In this document: piece by piece, positions 46,398 to 58,789 of the stretch
How positions within the stretch are numbered: position 1 is the stretch's first letter
Layout: every line of letters begins with the position of its first letter
Assembly (NCBI GenBank): GCA_030761205.1
Contig: JAULJL010000028.1
Coordinates: forward strand, 14,800,001 to 14,864,000
Source: Fremontodendron californicum
Taxonomy: Eukaryota > Streptophyta > Magnoliopsida > Malvales > Malvaceae
DNA: 64,000 nucleotides
Direction of reading: 5' to 3'
The notes under the pieces: generated by a model
Seen by the model: only the letters and a program-made list of their open reading frames with translations
Database searches by the model: none
What the model was told of the DNA's origin: nothing
Translations under genes and position numbers: made by a program

Positions 46398-49300
46398 TGT
46401 CGCAACCTAAAAATAACAAGTCTCATCGCGAGACTTTATTATTTGTTAAGCGTGACATTGGAAAAAACAAAGGAAAAGACGATTTAATTCCTCTTGAAAA
46501 ATGAAGGTTTTGAAAATGACCTTGAAAAGACATGGAGTCTCCACCAATCTTTTTTGGCTAGGTGTGATTGGCCACCTATTAAAACCAGTTTTGTAAAACA
46601 TTTTAAAATTAATTAAAACATTTTTAAAACCAATTTCAAGTCTGCGTTATAAACCAGAGAAAATCGAAAAATCGGGTTCGGGACTCGGTTACGTGCGAGG
46701 AAGGATTAGCACCCCCACAACACCCGTATAAAATGGTACCTTATTAATCATGTGTTATCTCAAGTCTCGGTAAAAAGTCGGTTTTTAATTTAGTATTTCA
46801 AGTTAATTCCTAATTTTAAAAAAAAATAATTCCATTTTTAATTGAAAATGATCCGAAATTTATTAATTCAAAATTTTCCTATATTCCCCAACAAACGTGG
46901 CAAAATATAATTTTTTTTATTAATTTGGAAAATTTTCCGAATCATTCTCGTTTTAAAGAATATATTTCGTTATTAATGATAATTGATGATATCCTCCTCA
47001 GCAAACCCGGCAAAGAACTCATGAATTATTTTAACTCGGGAATATCTTTATTTTATTGAAAATCATTATCTTTTTCAATACATTTAAAAAATATGAATAT
47101 GAATATGTGTGACATAAATAAAATGACATAGCAAAGTCAAGTTAATATAATGCAACGTAAATGATATGATATAATTTAAATGGCATAGTATATTCTAAAT
47201 GAAATGAAATATCCTAAGTAACATGATATATTCTAAATGAAATGATATGATTTAAATGACATGGCATATTTTAAATAATATAACTTATATGACATGGAAT
47301 ATAATCTAAGTGACATGAAATGATATAAAACATAAAATAATGTTATCATGAAATATGCATGAAAATAAAAATAATAATGCATGAACATAGTATATGCTAA
47401 ATGATGTGACAAAAATAAATGACTAAATAAAAAGCATAGGATAGCATGAAATATTCAAAACCATGTGACAAATAATATAACATCATAAAATATATAAAAA
47501 GAAATAACAATACCATAGAAATTATCATAGCAAAAATCACATATTATATAATATACATGAACATGAAAAATGCAATGCATGAAAGTGTATTTTCTCCTTT
47601 AAATAAGGAAATTCGTATTCCTAAAAAGATATCCGGCTACCTTAGGAAAAGACATCAAATTAAAATTTCTAAAATCAAAATACTTTGTGATTGTTTGAAA
47701 ACAATTTTTAAAATCTTGGATGAAAATCAAACCCTAGTCGAATTCTCTTTAAAAATGGCTCTAATTTCCTAAGTTTAAAAATTCAGACTTGACCACCCTT
47801 GACCCGAACTCTATGAAATTATTTTTTAAGTTTAAAATGGCCTAGAAACCATCCTAAGACAGTAGCTAAATTTCCTAATCAGCCCCCTCTATGTAACTTA
47901 GCCAAAAAAAAAAAATAATTTTCCCTCAAATTCAAATCTGACTCTACTGTCCAGTTTTAAATCATGATTTTTTAACCTATATTAAAATTTCAAAAAAATC
48001 TAAAAACAATATTGGGGACTCAGAACATGTAAAACTACACGGGAAAAAATTGTCTTAGTTTTTTGATTAAAGATAACTTCCCAGAAAAATCGGTAAAGTT
48101 AGAAAACTGGGTGAAAATTGTTTTGCCAAAAAACATTCTTTTGCCTTTGATAAAATCATTTAAAAATCAAAGTAAAAATATCGGAGACTCTCTTAAGGAC
48201 CTAAAAATAGTGGATAAAAACTTCAAAAATTTTGGACAAAAATTAGCTAGGTAAAAAATCACAAAAGTAGAATAATCAATTTGACAACTCTTTAGTTTTC
48301 CACAAGTATGCTCAAGTGAGCATGACTTTGAGCCATTGATTGGCCTAAGTCATAAATGAAGTGGTATGACATGAGATGCATGGACATACAGCAAATTGAA
48401 TGTATGAAATGCATGATTTAAAACCTAAATGGCATGGAAAATGCATGGCATAAATAATTTGGCCTAGACCTAACATGAACTTGCATGGCAATAAATGCAA
48501 CCTAGGTCTAATCATGCATGAAATGCATGGCAATACAAATGAAACCTAGACCTAAACTATGCATGACAATAACACAAACACATAGTATACTAAATCAAAA
48601 TACACAAAAACTTAGCATGGAAAAGCAAACAAATCAACAAGCAAGATGAAAATGCACATACAAAGCCAAGAAAAGGAGGAGGCCGAATGGATACATGCCC
48701 AATGTGATGGAATCCTAGCATGACATTTTCACAAACACATGACATACTAAAATGCAAAGCTAAAAAGAAACATGCTAAACCATGTAAATATGAAGTAAAA
48801 GGCATGCACAAGACTAGACATTTTCACAAACACATAGCATAGTAAGATGCAAACCATGAACAACTCAAACATGTTGAAAACAGAAAATTAAAAATGGTAA
48901 AACAAGAAAAGTAAACATGAAAACATGATAATAAAATAAAAAATGGAGGTAAGTAAGCTACAAAATTATAACAAGCTCCATATTTTGTTATTTGAAGAAA
49001 ATATAAAACATGCTAGACATCACCAACAATATGAAACAAAAATAAAAAAACTTCAATAAAATGTAAAAAAATTTGGTTTTTCAAAGTTTTTCAAGAAAAC
49101 ATAAAAGAAGAACTTGAAGAGAAAGCTTAAAAACACTTATTTTAAAATTAAAATCAAAAGAAACTCACCAAATATCAAATGAAAACAGAAAATCAAGGAT
49201 GAAAATGAAAAAAAAGTGCAAGAGTATGGTGCTTTTAGCTACCTCTAAAAGCTATATTGCAAGCTTTTCCTCTTCTTACTTTTCTTTGCCTTTCTAAATT

Positions 49301-51225
49301 TTCTATTTGCTTTTCAAAAATGGAGAGTATTCAGCCAAGCAAGAGTGAAAAAAATGAAAGAGAGCCCTTCCCCTTAGCGATGGCCGGTTGGTATATGGAA
49401 GAGTGTGGGAGGTTCTAGATTTTTTTTTTTTAAATCAATTTGATCTTATGGCCTTTAATCCAAGATGCTTTCTATGTAGAATTCTCACCCTTAGATTGGA
49501 ATAATCAGCTCCTAAATATGATGTCATGAAGATGATGTCATAAATATGATCATAAATATGACATCCTCTCTCTCCATCCATTGGTCTATGTGACACAATT
49601 TCAAAGGCTTGATCAAGAAAAATAATTACCTTCCTCTTCACTCTTGGCCCTTTGATCTAAAAAATCAAAAAATATCCATCCTCCAAGGGCATTGGCCGGC
49701 TGCCTCTTCACATTCACAGCCCACACTTCATTTTTTTAATTGAAAGAAAGGCCTTTTTCGATTTTTTCAGTAAAATGACCTTTTTGACCCCTAACCTAAA
49801 TATATAGCAAACGGGCTCCAAATTCAAAATTTTCTATTTTCAATACTTCTAAAATGATAAAAAATTGAATTCTGAAAGTTTTCAAAATTTTTTGAGCCCA
49901 TTTGCTATTTTTTTTTGGATTTTTTTCTTCCAAACTTGCCCTTTTGTGCACTCGAACTTTTACCATTTTGTAAACGAGCTCCAAATCCAGATTTTTCTTC
50001 ACCAATATATTTAAAAAAAAAAAATTAAAAGTGAGATCTGGAAATTTTCAGAATTTTTGGAACTCATTTGCTATTTTTTCGGGATTTATCTTCTTGAATT
50101 TTAGTTTAGTGGGCCCGAAATTTGACATTTCGCAAACGAGCTCCGAGTCTGGATTTTCTTTTGCCAATATTTTCCAAATAATTATAGAATGAGATCTAAA
50201 AATTTTCAAAATTTTTGGAACTCATTTGCTATTTTTTCGGGATTTTCCTTTTGGACTTTTCAGCTTAGTAGGCCCGGGATTTGCCATTTTGCAAACGAAC
50301 TCCGAATCTACATTTTCTTTTGCCAATCTCTTCCAAATGATTTAAGAATGAGATCTGAAAATTTTTAGAATTTTTTGAGCTCATTTGCTAGTTTTCCTGA
50401 ATTTTCCAATTTTGCTCTTTTGTCTCCAATGCCCGGTTTTGCTCAAAACAAGTTCAATTTTCAGATTTTCTTTTTTAGTGCTTTTGTCATATATGGAATT
50501 GGAGTTTTTTCGAAAACGCCCAATTTTTACGATCAAATTCCCTTTCGTTTTGATTTTTCCTCTTTTCAGTATCAGAATTTCCTCGCTTTTTTGTTTTTCC
50601 TCCAATCGACTCTTTTATCGAAATTACTTCAAACTGAGCCTTGGGCTATCCTTATTTACTCATTCCTCATCAATTAGGGGCTTTAGTTTTACCGAATCGA
50701 GCCATTTCTGCAATTTTCCCCAATTTCACCAAAATCCACTAAAAACCCTAATTCTCGATTTTCTTCCGAATTGACTTGTCCTTCAGTTTTTCTTCCACGT
50801 AGCTTCTCCATTACCCGTAGCCAGTGCTTATCTTTCATTTGGAACCTCCAATTTTGACCAATTTGATCGTTTAAGCACTTTTTTTCAAATTTTCTGAACT
50901 AGGGTTTCGTTTCTACTGAATCTATGTAACCCAACTTCCAACTCCATATCTTTCATTGTAGATCTCGGATTATTAAAATTCTTTCACTATTTATCAATTG
51001 AACTTTAAACCTTGATTTTGAAAGTGGGTTGACTTTTTTAGTAGTTGACTTTTCGGGGTTGACTTTTCTGAGGTTGACTTTTCAAGGATTTTTTATGTCT
51101 GCTTTCTTAAACTAAGTCTCGGAGTACCACCTGCAGGATGAGAAAAGTCTTTTTGCATTCTGAAACATTATTTTAGGAAGAAAACATACCTGATTTAGTG
51201 GTCCTGACAAAATTAAGTGTCTACA
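46398..51225 (-). mobile_element. 3' LTR of the minus-strand Tat/Ogre-type element (LTR B), 4.8 kb
   Basis: Read on the minus strand it starts TGTAGACACTTAATTTTGTC at 51225, directly after a polypurine tract, and ends TTTTTAGGTTGCGACA at 46398. The terminal few hundred bases at both ends align with LTR A; the middle is much more diverged and carries loose CATGGCAT-like repeats (47100-47520, 48345-48840). Only two bases (46396-46397) separate it from LTR A. Confidence 0.87.
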
Positions 51226-51240
51226 GCTGCCCCTCTTTGG
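51226..51240 (-). other. Polypurine tract of the minus-strand retrotransposon
   Basis: Minus-strand AAAGAGGGGCAGC abuts the LTR start TGTAGACAC, the standard plus-strand priming site for LTR retrotransposons. It fixes LTR B as the 3' LTR and sets its exact start. Confidence 0.85.
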
Positions 51241-51399
51241 CTATTGCTGAGAATCAAAAATCAGGCAAAGATAAACAAGCACTAATTTTGTCCGGTTAGT
51301 GAAATCATATGTGAAGAAAAAGGAAAGGGGTTTTCATTCATTTTTTTTTTGGTTGAAAAAAAGCTATAAATTGAAGATTTTGTCCTTAAATTGAGTTCC

Positions 51400-52260
51400 C
51401 TGACTAATCAAGGCTCGACCCATCTTAAGGAAACGGGTTCGATTTTAAAACTAAACATTTGACTCATTTGAGAAGCAGAATGAGTTTGATTTTCAAACAA
51501 AAGAAAATACCTCGACGAAGGTCTCGAGGCTCGACTTATTTGAGAAATAGAATGAATTCGATTTAAAACAAAAGGAAAATACCTCGATGATGGTCTCGCG
51601 GCTCGACTCATTTGAGAAGCAGAACGAGTTCAATTTAACACAAAAAGAAATCCCTGGATTTGGCTCATTTGTAAAATAAATTTGACTTTGAAAACTAAAG
51701 AAATATACCTCGACGATGATCTCAGGGCTCGACTCATTTGAGAAGCAGAATGAATTCGTTTTAAAACAAAAAAAAAAATACCTCGACGATGGTCTCGGGG
51801 CTTGACTCATTTGCGAAGCAGAATGAATTCGATTTAAAACAAAAATAAATATCTCGACGATGGTCTCAGGGCTCGACTTATTTGAGAAGTAGAATGAATT
51901 CGATTTAAAACAAAAAGAAATACCTCGACGATAGTCTCTAGGCTCGACTCATTTGAAAAGCAGAATGAATTTGATTTAAAACAAAAAAAATACCTCGACG
52001 ATGGTCTCGGGGCTCGACTCATTTGAGAAGCAGAATGAATTCGATTTAAAACAAAGGGAAATACCAAGAATGATCCTGGGTTTGATTCATTTGGAAAAAT
52101 AATTTGACTTGAAAATGAAAGGAATATACCTCGACGGTGGTCTCGGGGCTCGACTCGTTTGAGAAGTAGAACGAGTTCGATTTAAAACAAAAAGAAATAG
52201 CTCGATGATGGTCTCGGGGTTTGACTCATTTGAGAAGCAGAACGAGTTTGATTTGGAGAA
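51400..52260 (+). repeat. Minisatellite of about 70-72 bp units in the retrotransposon 3' region
   Basis: About eleven or twelve units of the type CTCGACTCATTTGAGAAGCA ... ACCTCGACGATGGTCTCGG, two of them shortened or altered (around 51650 and 52075). Spacing between successive GGCTCGACT words is 70-71 bp where counted. Tandem repeats between integrase and 3' LTR are a known habit of Tat-lineage elements. Minus-strand ORFs at 51408-52067 arise from the array. Confidence 0.88.
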
Positions 52261-53790
52261 GCCAAAGTTTTCCTTATTCCTGCAATGTTAGCTAAATGCA
52301 ATGATGAGAATGACATGCTTTGTAAATGCTTGTATGTTTCCTAAGGATGAATGCAATCAAATGATTGTGTCATGATTTCTAATCCATGGTTTCTTTGAGG
52401 TTCACAGGTTATCTGACTTCATGACGGAGTCTTCAGTTGTTCACTGATGCCCCACTTAAGGAACCTTACACTCAAGATAAATTGTCAAATAGTCCCAATT
52501 TCTGACTTCGCTGAAATTCACAAATTTTTTGACTTTATGACGAAGTCTCCAACACATTCAATGTTTTCCTTTACTTGGTGAATTTTCCAAACCTTTTCTA
52601 AGATTTAAATCTACTCCTTAGTAATACTCTGAAATTCTTTTATTTAAAGATTTTTATGTTTACTAATCATCATTCAATTTAATAACAAACAAAATGCATC
52701 TAAAAAATGTATGAAAGAAAGTATGGAACAAGCAAATGTCAGAAAAGGAATAACAAGAATTTATTGCAACAAAATGTTTTAAAATGATAAAAGTGAATAT
52801 CAAGGATATAAAAAACAAATGTAAAGTTATAGGTTGCAGATGCCCCGGATGCGGAATATCTTGGACCCCTCCTTTTTAAAACCATCTGAAACTTCTTTTG
52901 AATGAGCAATTTACTTGGGTAATCCCTTGGCTTCCGTAGTTACGTCAGACTGAGTTTTTCCCCTTTCCTCTGATTTTAAGATATTTTCTCCCCCTTTACA
53001 CGGAGCATTGATTCAAACCTTAATCAGTAATTGAGCCGTCCTTTGCGGGTTTACAACTCAAGTGTCTCTCATTCGGTATTAAGTCGCCCTTTGCGGATTT
53101 TCTGCTTAAACCTCTCATTTTACATTCTTTTTTAATTTTTATTTTTTTTGTTTTCATTTTTTTTCTTGTGTTCTACCATGCACCTGAGAATTCTAAATGC
53201 TTCCAAGGTAAAAATGTCAATTCAAAAGATGGGATGAATTATGAGAAAAAACTTTCAAATTAAATATCCATGCTTGATCAAAATGGATTTTTAAAGCATG
53301 TAATGTAGGCCAAGGTTCGGGTTCAGAAAGAAAGGATAAATAGGCCCAAAGTGTGTTTGAGGATGATTGGATCAAGGATCATTTCCTGAGGAGAATTCAT
53401 TCTTGAAACATTTGTCCTCTTTTTTTTGGACTTTCTTTTCTTTTTCTTTTTTCTTTTTCATTTTTTTCTTTCATTACTGGCTTTCATTTGCCATTCTTTG
53501 ATTTCACATTTTTCGATGACTCTCTTTTTTTGCCATGATTTCCTCGCATCTGCCCTTCAGTGTAGAGGGTGATCCTTGATCAAGGTTCAAAGAAAAAAAA
53601 ATAATTCCTAAGGTTCAAAGGGGTGACTAAGGATAATTTCTTTTTAGTGAAGGAAATATGAAAGATGACCATTCATCATATCATGCAGGAATATTCTTCA
53701 TTGAAAATCAATTCTCAGAGGAGATAGATATATAGAATTTCCATTTTTACACTTGGAATCATTCAAATTTCCATGTGCACAGCATCACAC
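52261..53790 (-). other. Retrotransposon 3' untranslated region, no gene
   Basis: This lies between the end of pol (53798) and the minisatellite. It contains T-rich stretches (53130-53170, 53420-53480) and two related blocks with GACTTCATGACGGAGTCT / GACTTTATGACGAAGTCT at about 52417 and 52530. No coding signal. Confidence 0.6.
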
Positions 53791-53797
53791 TTTTTTT

Positions 53798-54850
53798 TTA
53801 AGCATAATACTTCTTCAATTCATCAGCATTCACAGGATTTCTCAAATCATCCCCGTCCATCTGAGTTAGAATCAATGCTCTTCCAGAAAAAGCTCTTTTT
53901 ACCACATAGGGTCCTTCCCAATTTGGAGCCCATTTTCCTAGCGGATCCTTCACGATAGGGAGAATTTCCTTAGTACCAACACCCCTTCTCGGAACTGTCT
54001 GGGACGAACCTTCTTGTTGTGGGCTCGAATCATCATTTTCTGATACAACTGCCAATGACAAATTGCTTTCAATCTTTTCTCCTCGATGAGATTCAGCTGT
54101 TCATAACAAGCTCTAACCCATTCTGCCTCTTCTAGGCCAACCTCCATCAAAACCCGAAGTGAAGGGATTTCAACTTCAATAGGTAGCACTGCTTTCATCC
54201 CGTATACCAAAGAAAATGGCATTGCCCCTGTAGATGTGCGAACCGAGGTACGATATGCATGAAGAGCAAAAGAAAATATCTCATGCCAATGCTTGTACAC
54301 ATCAGTCATCTTCTTAACAATCTTTTTGATATTTTTGTTGGCTGCTTCTACTGCCCCATTCATCTTCGGACGATAAGGTGCAGAAATATGGTGTATGATC
54401 TTGAACTGAGTATACACTTCTTTAATCATCTTATTATTCAGATTGAGAGCATTATATGAAATAATTCTTGCTGGCAACCCATATCGGCATATGATTTCCT
54501 TATTAACAAATCTGCATACCACCGAATTTGTTACATTCGTATAGGAAGCAGCTTCCACCCACTTTGTGAAGCCCAATCATATCCATTCCCCATATTGAGA
54601 ATGGCCATGGTGCGGTCATGACATGTAATGGCGATGGCGGCACATGAATCTTATCTGCATATATATGGCATTTATGGCATTTTCGGGAATAACTAATACA
54701 ATCCCTTTCCACCGTCAGCCAATAATACCCTGGCCTCATAATCTACTTAGCAAGCATGTGACCATTAGCATGGGTGCCACATATCCCTTCATGGACCTCT
54801 TCTATGATTCTCCGAGCTTCGACAGATCCGACACATCTCAATGAGACTTG
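53798..54850 (-). pseudogene. Integrase of the Tat/Ogre-like element, broken
   Basis: The zinc-binding part (HEGICGTHANG, then CHKCH) lies at about 54650-54800. The catalytic core spans about 54000-54650 with the first acidic residue in IWGMDMIG and the Glu in NGAVEAANKN. The central Asp motif reads IISYNALNLNN, with Tyr where retroelement integrases have Asp. The C-terminal segment GKWAPNWEGPYVVK ... DELKKYYA ends at a stop at 53798. Frames change near 54580 and 53960, and a stop lies at about 54740. Not functional. Confidence 0.88.
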
Positions 54851-54859
54851 GTCTTTCCC

Positions 54860-55500
54860 TTTCTTGTAGAGAATCTCACCATCTAAAACAAAACCCATCC
54901 CCAATCTTCTCAAAGTCCTCTTGTCATTTTCTATTGCTCGTTCAGGATACTGTTGACTCTTGATGTATTGCAAGATTATACCAAGGGAGGCCATCTCTTC
55001 TCTGATACTCAAGCGGTAGGTAGGAGACTCATATATGCTCATATTGATCGGCACAACTTCAACCCCTTCATTCACTTTAAACATTGATGACAAAGTAGCC
55101 AGAGCATCCACCATTCGATTTTCTTCTCGGGGAAAGTATTTGAAATTTGCTTCTTCAAATTTCTTTAACAAACTCAGAATGAGCTCTTGATATCGGATTA
55201 ACTTTGCATCTCAGGTTTCCTATTTTTCGTGCAATTGATATATACTAAAGTTGAGTCTCAAAAAACTTGCAATTTTTTGATCTTTCTGTCTACGGCAACA
55301 CGAAGGCCCATAGTACATGCCTTATATTCTGCAGTATTGTTTGTACAATCAAAATCCAATCTAGAAGTGAAAGGATAATAATCTTCTTCTGGGGATATGA
55401 GGACTACACCAATTCCGTGCCCCATGGCATTGGACGCCCCATTAAAGTACATCTTCCATATTTTCTTCTTTTTAAAGGGAATCTCATCTTCTTACGAGAT
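54860..55500 (-). pseudogene. Second (archaeal-type) RNase H domain, broken
   Basis: The start of the fold reads MYFNGASNAMGHGIGVVLIS (about 55395-55452). The usual first Asp of YFDGAS is Asn here. The Glu in NNTAEYKAC and a DSTLV further on are present, with a stop between. Downstream text FKYFPREENRMVDALA is the usual end of this domain. An additional RNase H before integrase is a hallmark of the Tat lineage. Confidence 0.82.
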
Positions 55501-55505
55501 GCACA

Positions 55506-56830
55506 TCAAGTCTTCACCGAGAAATCAAAGTTCAAAGGCTCATAACCTTCCACTGCCTTACTTGCTAAGAACTCGGCTACTGTACTACCCTGATAGCTTT
55601 CTGACTTACATATACAATGTGATACTCTGATAACAAAACTTGCCATCTTACTGTCCTCCCTAACAAAGAAAGTGTTTCCAACATGTACTTGATTGGATCT
55701 AGCTTGGCAATCAACCATGTCGTGTGGTACAACATGTGCTGTCTGAGCCTCCGAGCAGTCCAAGCTAAGGCATAGCACAACTTTTCTACCGAAGAATATT
55801 TTAGCTCATAATCTGTAAACTTCTTGCTGAGGTAGTAAATCGCTTGTTCTTTCTTCCCAGTCTCATCATGTTGCCCCAAGACACAACCCATAGATCTCTC
55901 AAATACTGATAATAACAGTATCATTGGTTTATCCGAAACATATGGCATTAATACTGGTGGGTTTAATAGATAATGCTTGACCTTTTCAAAAGCGATCTGA
56001 CACCCTTCATCCCATTCTCCTGGATCACGTTTTCGAAGTAGCTTAAATATTGGATCACATTTGTCGATTAACTGAGAAATAAACCGAGCAATGTAATTCA
56101 ATCTTCCCAGAAAGCCTCTTTCTTCCTTTTGAGTACAAGGTGGTGGCAAATTCTAGATGGCTTTCACTTTATCCGGATCAATCTCAATTTTCCTTTTGCT
56201 AACAACAAAACCCAACAATTTCCTCGAAGTGACTCCAAAAGTGCGTTTTGTCGGATTTAGCTTGAGTCGAAACTTTCTTAGTCTTTCAAAGAGTTTCTTA
56301 AGATTCGCAATATGCTCCTCTTCTCCTTGTGACTTTGCAATCATATCATCAGCATAGACCTCAATTCCCTTATGCTAATATCGTGAAACAAGGTCACCAT
56401 GGCTCTCTGATATGTTGCCCCAGCATTCTTCAACCCAAACGACATTACTTTGTAGGTGAATATTCCCTACATTGTAACAAATATGGTTTTCTCCATATCT
56501 TTCGGTGCCATTTTAATCTGATTGTATCCTGAGAATCCATCCATGAAGAAAAACAAAGAACTCTTTGCCGTATTATCCACCAAAGTATCGATGTGAGGCA
56601 AAGGGAAATTATCTTTGGGACTGACCTTGTTCAGATCTCGGTAATCGATGCAGTTCCGCACCTTGCCATCCTTCTTTGGTACTGGAACAATGTTTGCCCC
56701 CATTCCGGATATTTTGCCACTTCTAAGAACCCCGCATCAAACTGCTTCTTCACCTATCTTTTATCTTTAACAACATGTTCGGCCTTATTCTTCTCAACTT
56801 TTATTGAATTGGCTCGCACTCTGGCCTTAA
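55506..56830 (-). pseudogene. Reverse transcriptase and Ty3-type RNase H, broken
   Basis: The RT fingers read VPKKDGKVRNCIDYRDLNK (about 56640-56690), then DGFSGYNQIKMAPKD. The catalytic box is YADDMIAKS (about 56330-56365), so the Asp pair survives. The thumb (LGFVVSKRKIEIDPDKVKAI) and the connection/RNase H (GRLNYIARFIS, SMGCVLGQHDETGKKEQAIY, SSVEKLCYALAW) follow. Stops or frame changes occur at about 56760, 56465, 56370 and 56150. The lineage is Ty3-gypsy. Confidence 0.9.
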
Positions 56831-57188
56831 GGGGAGTTTATGAACCACAATATCTGGATCCAACCCTGGCATGTCATGGTATGACCATGCAAATACATCT
56901 ACATATTCCTGGAGCAAGGTTATCAATTCACCCTTTATTGATGATGACAATGAGGTCCCAATTTTAACCTCCTTTATTTTCTCACCACTTCCCAAATTTA
57001 TCATTTCCAATAACTCCTTATGAGGAAATACTTGTTTCTCCTCTTTTTCTATTTTCCTCAATAAATTCGGAGGTAGACCATAATCTTCGGTATCTTCGTT
57101 GGCCTCAAAATCACCTGTGCAAATGGTTTTCTCAAAATCAATTTTAGAATTACTGACGGGAAGGTCCTCATGTTTCGCATCCGTACAC
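56801..57188 (-). pseudogene. Segment between intron and RT fingers of pol
   Basis: Given here as 56801-57188 on the minus strand. Open frame with EDYGLPPNLLRKIEKEEKQV and LLQEYVDVFAWSYHDMPGLD, the conserved lead-in to Ty3-gypsy RT of this group. It ends at a stop at about 56801, just before the RT fingers. Confidence 0.75.
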
Positions 57189-57401
57189 CTGTAAATAGGT
57201 GGGGAAGAAACAATATAGGAAAATATATAGGTAATGAAAGAAAAATAAATAGCATAAATGAAAGAATATGGACACATCAATATGAAAAAAATGCATCGTG
57301 CTTGTTATTTATTGAATGAAGATTTTTAAACAAAAGCCCATTACAGAAAAATTCTTAATATCCTTGGGCAAAGTTAATTAAGATTGTCTTTAAAGTATTA
57401 C
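57189..57401 (-). other. Intron of the Tat/Ogre-like element between protease and RT parts
   Basis: On the minus strand the protease-side frame ends ATTCCAAA|GTAATA (donor at 57401). Sequence resumes after a long pyrimidine tract with CCCCACCTATTTACAG (acceptor G at 57189). Joining removes 213 bp containing stops and keeps the reading frame (Lys codon completed across the junction, then CTDAKHED). Ogre elements are known for an intron at this place. Confidence 0.75.
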
Positions 57402-58540
57402 TTTGGAATAGACCTAAAGACTATACGCAACTCGGTCGCACTCCAATTGGTCAGTTTATATCCTGGTGGACAAGGTCGCACCATCCAGTTTGCATCTTTA
57501 CTCTCAATTCCTTCTTCCCCAGCCATGCAGATCATCATATCCTGTGTTTTCTCACCCTTATCCATATGGAACTTCTCGAAAGCTTGCTCAATCATTATCA
57601 ATACATCATCAGAATCTTTTTCCCCGAACAGAAAATCGGTTGAGCGAAAGCTGTGAAGGATTGGTGGGAAGATCATAGGCTCCCATTCAATATCCATACC
57701 CGCGAGACGGGGCATCTTTCTTTGTCGGTTTTTCTCCACTTGTTTCCTTTTCTTAGAGCCTTCGAAAGATATCCTAGACCAAACCGGTCCTTCTTTCTAA
57801 CCACTTCAATTGCTCGGGCCATTCCCTAAAGATATTTTCCAAGACCTTTTCCTGCCCGACAACCCTTTCCTACAGTAGTCCTTACTCCCAGTCTTGTATT
57901 CTTGGACAACTTTGGCTTTGGAATTCTTCGTCCTTCAGTGACGAATACAGCATTTACAAACTCCAAAGATCGGAAGGAACATTCCACAGCATCTCCGTTT
58001 GGTTCAATATAAGGGGATTCAGTGGATGCAGAGGCTATGATATCCTCTTCTTCGGACACACTAACCAAGCTCCCCTCCATTACAAACTTTAACTTTTGAT
58101 GGAGAGATGAGGGTACCGCCCCAGCGGAATGTATCCAAGGCCTCCCTAATAAGCATTTGTAGGACGGATTAATATCCATGACTTGAAAGTCGACCTTATA
58201 GGTACATGGACCTATCTCCAGAGGAACCTCAATAGTTCCCATTACATCTCGTCAGGTGCCGTCAAAAGCTCTGACTACCGTGCAACTTGATAATATATAG
58301 GAAATGTCAACTGGCAGTTTAGACAGGGTTTCCAAAGGTATCACATTTAACGAAGAACCGTTATCCAAAAGCATCCTCAGTAGTATGTGCCCTTTACAAG
58401 TGGTCGTTATGTGAAGAGCCTTTGTTGATCCAATACCACTGAGTGGCATTTCATCATAACTGAAATATATGTGATCATCTACTGCAATATTCCCCACCAG
58501 CCTATCTAATTTCTCTATTGATATGTTATTGGCCACATAT
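57402..58540 (-). pseudogene. Aspartic protease region with G-patch-like tail, broken
   Basis: The active-site motif reads MLLDNGSSLNVIP (about 58345-58385). The Asp-Asn-Gly form in place of Asp-Ser/Thr-Gly is usual for this lineage. The flap-side text YKVDFQVMDINPSYKCLLGR follows, then a Gly-rich LGVRTTVGKGCRAGKGLGKY resembling a G-patch (about 57830-57885). A stop at about 58250 splits the domain. The last part (57402-57739) is a linker of unknown role that ends at the intron donor. Confidence 0.8.
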
Positions 58541-58789
58541 GCCTAATTCAAAACTCTTAACAAGGCATTCCTGTGTGGCTCCGAGTTTAGTAGCAATGAG
58601 AGGATCGAAATTCTTGCTGGTTGACGCTGTAATTGCTCCACCACACTATATTCACTATGCTTTATAAACTTCAAAAACTCACAAGCTTTTTTTTTCATTT
58701 ACCGATTTTTTCATCGGGACTAAATTCTTCTCCATTCTGTTCGACTGATCCATCTCAGTATGGACCGGTTCAATTACCTTTTTCCCTTT

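Noticed and set aside
41216..51225. Giant palindrome as an assembly artefact or fold-back duplication
   Set aside because: The arms are substantially diverged and carry different internal repeats, so they are two separate LTRs.
51408..52067. Minus-strand repeat-protein frames (RPSSRYF...NSFCFSNE units)
   Set aside because: They are translations of the 70-72 bp minisatellite in the retrotransposon 3' region.
45165..52260. Regular repeats as a CRISPR array
   Set aside because: Units are direct tandem copies with no unique spacers, in a plant retrotransposon.
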